Source: Sycon ciliatum (lineage: Eukaryota > Porifera > Calcarea > Leucosolenida > Sycettidae). Taken from it: a DNA stretch of 64,000 nucleotides. The stretch spans positions 28,459,308 through 28,523,307 of the forward strand of contig NC_088650.1 of assembly GCF_964019385.1 (NCBI RefSeq). Reading direction: 5' to 3'. Shown one piece after another: positions 58,501 to 64,000 of this stretch; within the stretch, counting starts at the first letter, position 1; every line of letters starts with the position of its first letter. The notes below the pieces were generated by a model that worked only from the letters and a program-made list of their open reading frames with translations, was not told where the DNA came from and ran no database searches. The position numbers and the translations under genes were made by a program.

Positions 58501-61500
58501 AATTTTGGATTAAAAGACAGGACAACCTTTTAAGAGTTATAACTAGATCATAATTATACAGTCAGCGAGTGCGACAAAAAGGCCCAAACTGACAAGGAGT
58601 ACTGAGACATTCGACGACCTGACACCTAGCTCCAACATTTCTACAAGGCGCCAACCAACAACCTTCCACCTTGGAAGGCTCGGGTTAGGAAAGGTCCAAG
58701 AGGGGAAGGAAAGCGTAACGAAGAAGAGCACGAGCTAAGTCCCACGGCAACAAAGAATGCCGAAAGTTACTGGATGATTGGTTGGCGCCTCGTAGAAGTG
58801 TTGGAGCTAGGTGTCAGGTTGTCGAATGTCTCAGTACTCCTTGTCAGTTTGTGTCTTTCCGTCCCACTCGCTGACTGCATGATTATGATCTGGTAACATT
58901 GGTGGACAGTTAGTCATAACTCGTAACATGTTAGGAAATTAGAGGCCACATGCCACGTACTGCTCTTTTCTCTCCGAAACTCAACACTTGCAAGCCAGAT
59001 ATGAAAGAAAGAAAAAATCATCAGTCACACCACCGGGACTCGAACCAGGGACCTTGCTATTCGCGAGCAATGCTCAACCAACTGAGCTACAGTATGACTC
59101 TTATCCAAAGTGCATGTGGCCTCTAATTTCCTAACACTTTGTGAAATTCTCCGTGAAGTCCAAATTTGAAATTGCAATTCGTAAAATGTTGTCCTTTCTT
59201 TTAATCCATGATTACTTTGGCTCAACATCCGAGAGTAAATTTTGATCTTACTTCTTACTATCCCCCGCCAAAATGGCATCCTCTCCCAAGGGTGGAACCA
59301 AAAAATGAAGCAAGAACTGCAAGAAGACAGACTGGAGAAGCCAGAAAGAAGAAAGAAATGAAATGTGAAGAACATGAAAGGGCGGAAATAAACAACATGC
59401 AGGGCCAAAACTGTTGGACACATGACGAGTCGGCCAGGAGGGTTAATACCAGTCGAGAGCCCCGCGAAACCTGTGCGGCCATCGAAGGAACCTGCAAGCA
59501 ACAGTTTTCCAGAGGACCCCGGCTGGCGAGCCGTTCCACCTGTGTATGTCTCCTTGGATGTGTAATATGAGAACAGCACCAACCTAGCCTAGTACCCAGT
59601 ACTCCACCCATCCACCAGCCATGACAAACACAAGTACAAATGCATGAGGAATTACGCGAGATCATCAACCAACGGAATTTGCGTGTGCATGCGTGTGTGC
59701 ATGCACTTGTACCTTACACTTCTGCGTGTCTAGTTGGGCAAAGGACTGCTTCGGACTACTATGATGGACGAAAACGTAGCCATCGACGTCCTCCCAGTCG
59801 ACATGTGCGCCAACATGCTGATCGGTATCATGTGGAAGATCCTTGTACAGAAGTAGGTGTTCTCCTATCCAGCAGAGCAAGGGTGCAAGACATGTGTCAG
59901 GGTTTCGGGGACTTAAACGTGTTGAGAGTAACTCTCCATCACTGTAACCAGATACTATATACAGTCAGAAAGTGCAACAACTAGGCACACAACTGACAGA
60001 GTACTGAGACATTCGACGTCCTGACACCTAGCTTCAACACATCTCCGTAGCGCTAACCGACAGCCTTCCAACTTGGAAGGTTTAAGGTTATGGAAAGACC
60101 AAAATTGGAAGGCTGTCGGTTAGCGCTACGGAGATGTGTTGAAGCTAGGTGTCAGAACGTCGAATGTCTCAGTACTCTGTCAGTTGTGTGCCTAGTTGTT
60201 GCACTTTCTGACTGTAAATAGTATCTGTCTATATTTCCTTTTCCTTTCTACATTTATCATTGGCTCAACATCCGAGTTTCAAATTCGATGTGCATGTACA
60301 TGTGTATTGTTGTTGCGCAGGCTTGGGTTTCACAATGCGTGTTGAGCTGCTATCTTCTTGCGCTGTTTACAGTACAGTGTACTCGCATACTAGTAGCATC
60401 TGTTCATCTGACCTAAGTGCGTGCGTGCAATGCAACCAAGTCTGCGGACAGTATCCATTGTGCTTAGTTTTGTGTGCGTGCGTGCGTGTGGGTGCGTGTG
60501 TGTGGGTGCGTGTGTGTGGGTGCGTGTGTGTGTGTGTGTATGAGGTTCGTGGAATCGTGCATGATGCCGCTGCTGCCTCCTACTCCTCGAGGGCTTCATC
60601 TGAAGCGTCGGCTCGCATTCTCATGCTGCCTCTGGCTGCGTTCTGTGTGTCATTTGTCGTCCATTGCAGACCAAGTGAAATTCTCATCTACAACGGCTGC
60701 ACAAGCCCCATCAATCCCACTGGCTTCAAATCATGCAGTAAGCTGTGCTGGTACATGTAATTTCAGACGGACACAGCCGTTTGTTTTTACATCTATTACA
60801 ACCAACATATCAATCCACTCCAGACGTTTTTTTTTGCCATACCGGACCATGTTGGGTGCTTTCAAGGTTACTTCTTGATCTGTGCTCTGCTACCGGCGTG
60901 AAGTTTTTTTTTAGAGTGCTTGCTTGTTATATTTATTTGAGAAGTACACGAGCTGTACCACAAAGACTCGACATGTATTTTAACTGCCTTCTCTCTTACC
61001 TTTTCCTCTGCTCTCTCTCTCCCTCTCTTCTCTCTCTCTCTCTCTCCCTCAGTACCCTGGATTTATGAATGTATCCGTGAGCATCCGTATGACACAATTT
61101 TCGCACGCCCATGGGCCCACTTGAACGTTAGCTTGTAAGTTTCTGTTTTGCAGCCTGTGTGCATGTCCTGGCATGCATGTTATTTTGTTGCTGGGCCTTT
61201 GAGTATTTGGCAAGGCCCTGTTTGTGTTTGACTCGGAATGGCCGTTACACACAGCCAACTTTTGAACCCGACTAAGTATACTTCTCCCGTTGGGTACTTG
61301 GCGAACTATGATGTGCCCTGATTCCAGGCCTAGCCCCCAGCAAACCGACCGGTTACGTATGAGCCGTATTCTGTGCTGTTGCACTCCTCCCCTTCCTCCT
61401 CCCCGTCCTTCCCCCGTAATTCCCCTCCCCCAATTCTTCTCCTCCTCCCCGTCGTCCTCCCTCTCCCCTTCCTCCTCATCCTCCTTGTGCCCCTCACAAA

Positions 61501-63375
61501 CCGGCTTGCTGTCTAAAAGCCATCCATGCTGTGTGTTTGCTGTGCACAGCCCGGTTTACTACGTGGAGCACTTCATGTTCCACTTGATTCCTGCCTACGC
61601 GTACGATGGCATCATGTGGCTGCTGGGCTCTGAGCCGCGACTGGTCCGGCTCTATCGCACAATCCACATGTCCACCAAGCACCGCGCCTACTTCCAGTGT
61701 CGCGGCTTCAAAGTAAGCAGTATAATTTAGCAGTACAGTTTAGCAGTACAATGTAAAAGGAAGACAAGACTGCAGAAGGATGTTTAGTCTCGTTTTGCTC
61801 TATTTACACCGATCGGCATCGAAAAGAGAGAACCTTTTTTGAATTTTTCAGATCGGACACCTTGCCCATAATGATGATTTTAGCGTCGAAGTACACTTTT
61901 GCTCCTCCAAACCTTGGTGCAGTCAGAAAGAAGACATGGGTTTCAAACTTTTCAAACAGGGTAATGCAGAATTCAGCTTATGAACCTGATATTTCAGCCA
62001 GAATTGAGGTTTGGTCCTTTTGGATCTGAATGTCTATGACATGTATTTATTATCAACTTGGCCAAATTTGGCAAACCTCTGGCCGAAATACTAACTTTGT
62101 AACGACTTGAAATTACAGAAATTTTCTTACCGATTTGCCTGGTTGAGTCTAGATAGGCACAACCAGGCAAATCTGGCGAGGATTGAGAAGTCATGATAAC
62201 GCATGTGTTTTCTTTGCTTATGTGTTTTCTTTGCTTTTGTGTTTTTTTTTCAGTGGACAATGAACAACTACGAGAACCTGCTGGCATCGATGAACAGCGA
62301 AGACAAGAAGGTAATGGCCCATGGGTGAAATCTAACATTTCCAGACGCCTTGCTGGACTGCATAGATGGATACCTGTTTGAATTTTTGAAAACTATTTTC
62401 AAAAAAACAGGATATTGCAATCATTTCTCTAGATACTAGAGAGGGTCTTGCAAAACGAAAATGCATACAAACATTTGCTCTACGTCATGAAGTGAGAAAC
62501 TTCGCACAAACTTTCGCAACTTTGGACGCAACCCTTGCAGGGAACGCGAAATGAACTTTCGCGAGACCAGGTCAAAAGGTTCACCGCGTATGTGCTTGTG
62601 CGTGCGCAAACTACGAAAATGTGCAGAACACAAAGTTCGTGCGAAAATTTGCACACAGTTTCGCAAGGCCCGTCTCGAAACTCAACCTCTCTATTGATCT
62701 GTCGGAGGCCGTGATCTCGGAAGAATAAGAAGAGGATGATGCTCTCCCAGTGCGTGTGTGTGTGCGTGTGTGTGTGTGAGAAACATGTGACCTACATGGC
62801 AGTGTATACCAGGACCAGGTGTGTGTGTACGTGCATGCGCGTGTGTATGTGTGTGTGTGTGTACGTGCATCTGTGCATATCATATGCATGCACGCACGCG
62901 CGCGCAGGTGTAATCAGGGCCGTAGCCGCCGGTCTAGAATTCACTGTCGATGAACCGTTGTTTTTAAGTGAAGTTGACATGACAATGCCAACAAGAATGA
63001 AAAAAGTGTTACTTCGAGAAATACTAAAACTTTTTGTTTTGTAAAAACAATCGGTAACCTCGGACCCTATTATAATAAAGCGATCATCAGAAATCAGTTT
63101 CTTGTTTGCCATAACTGTGTGAACTTGTTTAGACGTTCAACTTCGACATGCGCACCATCGTGTGGGAGCGCTACTGGCGCAACCTGGTCGTGGGCACGAA
63201 GAAATATCTGCTCAACGAGGACATCTCCAGCGAGAATCTGGAGCGTTGCAGGAAGCAGTACCATAAGTGAGTGTGTGCTACAACGATGCGGCTCAGTGGA
63301 TTAATATCAATTGAATGCATTCCCTGCTGTATCGAGTACTGTAAGACCAGAATATTATGAAACATAATAATTATG

Positions 63376-63412
<37 letters not shown>

Positions 63413-63634
63413 CGCGCACGTGTGCATGCGTGTGTGCATGCTTGTGTGTGTGTATGTGTTTGTGTGTGCAGAATGCGCTGGAGACGCTACACGTGGAACT
63501 TCTGCCTGGCGTTGGCGGCAAGCCGGTTCCTGGCGCGCTTCAAGTGGATAAGGCAGTGGTGGGCCAGCATGATGACAATACTGCAGATCAGCGTACAGAC
63601 CTTCCCGATCCTGGCCAAAATCCTGCTGGCGTAA
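52540..63634 (+). CDS. FAR1: Fatty acyl-CoA reductase (FAR1/FAR2 family), complete, 13 exons, 526 residues
   Basis: Exons: 52540-52755, 54440-54615, 55366-55438, 55708-55814, 56468-56645, 57769-57813, 59734-59852, 60670-60737, 61053-61134, 61550-61712, 62254-62310, 63133-63266, 63472-63634 (TAA 63632-63634). All junctions are GT/AG and phases agree; exon 7 uses the less usual donor GTAGGT. The family reduces long-chain fatty acyl-CoA to fatty alcohol with NADPH, for ether lipids and waxes, on the peroxisomal membrane. The N-terminal Rossmann fold shows FITGGTGFVGKAVIEKLL (TGxxGxxG cofactor loop), VIIHSAAQVRFD, FVHVSTAYINC and the active-site YxxxK in NPYILTKALTE, then FRPSIV. The C-terminal sterile/FAR domain includes TFNFDMRTIVWERYW and GTKKYLLNEDIS. 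A hydrophobic C-terminal segment probably anchors the protein. Length is close to vertebrate FAR1 (about 515). Orthology to FAR1 versus FAR2 cannot be decided. Confidence 0.93.
53264..53412 (+). mobile_element. Fragment of the GAGCCGTCAGATG family in FAR intron 1
   Basis: It matches the left part of 20381-21242 (GGAGCCGTCAGATG, ACCTTAT, AAACTAGAGTTGATTTGGAC) with small gaps. The right end is absent. Confidence 0.75.
54046..54366. mobile_element. Inverted-repeat element, TACCGTATTTCCCCGTAAGT ends
   Basis: The 321-bp unit has complementary ends. Internal ACTTTCGGGG motifs are repeated on both halves. It ends about 75 bases before FAR exon 2 and lies in intron 1. Confidence 0.85.
54643..54797. 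mobile_element. Short inverted-repeat element, ATTGAAATCCGTTGA family, copy 2
   Basis: It is a diverged copy of 22648-22812, sharing AATCCGTTGA, GCAGCCGTGAGCACTGC and TTTGCAGTGT in order, and ending GGAGTTCAATGTCC. It lies just after the donor of FAR exon 2. Confidence 0.65.
57068..57115 (-). mobile_element. Terminal fragment of the CAGTCAG..GTACTGAGACATT family
   Basis: ATGTTACGAGTTAGACTAAC then TGTCCACCAACGTAACCAGA matches the complement of the right end of the element at 58527-58928. Nothing else of the element is present. Confidence 0.6.
57357..57442. repeat. 43-bp tandem duplication
   Basis: CATGCATGATGACTGTTGCA and the following GCATATGCACACCTGC occur twice with a period of 43 bases and two or three differences. 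It lies in FAR intron 5. Confidence 0.85.
57558..57660. repeat. Dispersed repeat, ATTCAAAAGGAATC..CAATTGGCTATTG family, copy 2 (reversed)
   Basis: The reverse complement of the order seen at 48963-49060: GTCGGCCATTGG, CCAATAGCCAATTGAGCC and GATTCCTTTTGAATC. Confidence 0.65.
57828..58026. mobile_element. Inverted-repeat element, TACTGTAAAC ends
   Basis: TACTGTAAACCGTGAAATTA and, at the right, AATTTCACAC..GTTTACAGTA are imperfectly complementary. Internal GCGAAA and TTCGC motifs repeat. It is 199 bp and begins 14 bases after FAR exon 6, overlapping none of the coding sequence. Confidence 0.7.
58051..58154. repeat. Eight tandem 13-bp units leading into an inverted-repeat element
   Basis: The units change stepwise from AGTAATGCTATCC through AGTAATCCTATAC to TGTAATCCTATAC. 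The last units share TATACTGTAA with the start of the adjoining element (58152). It lies in FAR intron 6. Confidence 0.9.
58152..58318. mobile_element. Intact inverted-repeat element, TACAGTAAAACCTGT family
   Basis: The 167-bp unit runs TACTGTAAAACCTGTCAAGG to AGACAGGTTTCATTGTA. It is the intact relative of the copy split by the Gypsy element at 37819-42687 and gives the uninterrupted sequence across that insertion point. Confidence 0.85.
58527..58928. mobile_element. Foldback element, CAGTCAG..GTACTGAGACATT family
   Basis: The outer segments ATAACTAGATCATAATTATA and ATTATGATCTGG.. pair, followed inward by CAGTCAGCGAGTGCG, GAGTACTGAGACATTCGAC and GACACCTAGCTCCAACA with their complements. The right arm has about 22 extra bases (ACATTGGTGGACAGTTAGTC) that the left arm lacks. 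Confidence 0.8.
58929..59136. mobile_element. 208-bp inverted-repeat unit enclosing a tRNA-like sequence
   Basis: Perfect 25-base inverted repeats (TGTTAGGAAATTAGAGGCCA plus CATGC, 58929-58953; complement 59112-59136) flank about 158 bases that include a minus-strand tRNA-like fold at 59025-59096. It lies in FAR intron 6, directly beside the foldback element at 58527-58928. Confidence 0.75.
59025..59096 (-). tRNA. tRNA-like sequence (probable pseudogene or tRNA-derived element)
   Basis: The 72-base minus-strand sequence folds as a cloverleaf: acceptor CATACTG with TGGTGTG, D stem GCTC/GAGC around AGTTGGTT, anticodon stem TTGCT/AGCAA with loop CGCGAAT, and T arm CCTGG-TTCGAGT-CCCGG with one mismatch. 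Pol III box A (TAGCTCAGTTGG) and box B (GGTTCGAGTCC) are both well kept. The loop lacks the usual T before the anticodon; the nominal anticodon CGA would be serine, but the long serine variable arm is absent. It is therefore probably not a working tRNA. Confidence 0.55.
59948..60226. mobile_element. Foldback element, CAGTCAG..GTACTGAGACATT family, nearly perfect hairpin
   Basis: AGATACTATATACAGTCAG, GTGCAACAACTAGGCACACA and GAGTACTGAGACATTCGACG continue into CAACACATCTCCGTAGCGCT. All reappear as complements up to 60226. The loop is only about 35 bases. It lies in FAR intron 7. Confidence 0.88.
60470..60545. repeat. GTGCGTGTGTGTGG short tandem repeat
   Basis: About five imperfect 14-base units of GGGTGCGTGTGTGT lie in FAR intron 7. 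The frame across it (starting 60260) is not an exon. Confidence 0.75.
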
Positions 63635-64000
63635 CAAGTGATGCGAACAGCGAACGCAGGGCATGCCGGCAATGTTCCTTTTCTTTTGATAGTCCTGTTT
63701 TACAATTCTCGAATATCGCCTTCCAATCCTGCTGGCGCAGCCAAATAATGCGAACAGCGCATGCAGGGTGCAGTAATTTTTTTCTTCTTTTGATAGTCCT
63801 GTTTTTCAATTCTCCAATATCCGTGCAAGCTCGTCAACAAAAGCGCTGCTTTTTCCTGACCAGCTTTCTCTTATTGCTATTTGTAGACTATGCTGGTGTT
63901 GTGCAAATTAGACCTGATAAAATAATATATTTTTGCTTGCTGTTTACCAGTGCCAAAAAAGTTGCTTGCAGAAAACGGCGATGGCACAACGCATTGAACT
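63635..64000 (+). other. 3' flank and probable 3' UTR of the acyl-CoA reductase gene
   Basis: A segment of roughly 45-60 bases is repeated: CTGGCG..GCGAACAGCG.ATGCAGG followed by TTTTGATAGTCCTGTTTT and CAATTCTC occurs near 63623-63712 and again near 63733-63812. No canonical AATAAA was seen; GATAAAATAATA at about 63918 is the nearest AT-rich candidate. No other gene starts before the window ends. Confidence 0.5.

Noticed and set aside
60260-60760. 166-residue frame in FAR intron 7 that runs into exon 8
   Set aside because: The part before 60670 is Cys-rich microsatellite translation. Joining exon 7 directly to exon 8 restores the conserved protein, so it is not an extra exon.

Overview
This window is nuclear DNA from an animal, probably an invertebrate. 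The evidence is split genes with GT/AG introns, a meiotic telomere protein of the TERB1 type, a BEL/Pao retrotransposon, and many short inverted-repeat transposons and dinucleotide microsatellites. I cannot name the species or phylum. There are no bacterial operons, CRISPR arrays, rRNAs or phage genes.

Three host genes lie on the + strand. (1) 1620-16602 holds the last two coding exons of a C9orf85-like zinc-ribbon protein; its start is outside the window. The two exons are separated by a 14.7 kb intron filled with transposons. (2) 22229-47977 is a 15-exon gene for a TERB1-like protein of 1,541 residues. It has N-terminal armadillo-type repeats, one 803-codon low-complexity exon and a C-terminal Myb domain. 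(3) 52540-63634 is a complete 13-exon fatty acyl-CoA reductase gene of 526 residues. Exon borders for all three were set by checking that intron phases and reading frame agree across every junction.

The rest is mostly mobile DNA. The C9orf85 intron carries a dead PIF/Harbinger pair (a Myb/SANT-like accessory gene on + with one in-frame stop, and a transposase on - lacking its catalytic centre) and an intact-ORF BEL/Pao element (8175-15372, - strand) next to the transposase. The TERB1 introns carry a 1.44 kb TRIM-like LTR element (32777-34216, - strand), a Ty3/Gypsy element with an intact 1,308-residue ORF but a shortened, rearranged 5' LTR (37939-42622), one 850-bp TTAA-flanked foldback element (23607-24456), and several nested inverted-repeat elements. 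A second copy of the foldback lies at 18622-19471, and a non-LTR retrotransposon tail lies near 18.0-18.2 kb.

More than 25 inverted-repeat elements from about 15 to 20 families are scattered throughout. Many have ends beginning TACAGT or TACTGTA. Several families recur (251/49856, 1983/36952, 2200/37819/58152, 18622/23607, 20381/53264, 22648/54643, 24903/49299, and 19494/25077/57068/58527/59948). The most unusual small element is a 208-bp inverted-repeat unit at 58929-59136 that encloses a tRNA-like fold with both Pol III promoter boxes. The three host genes show no evident functional link; their proximity looks incidental.
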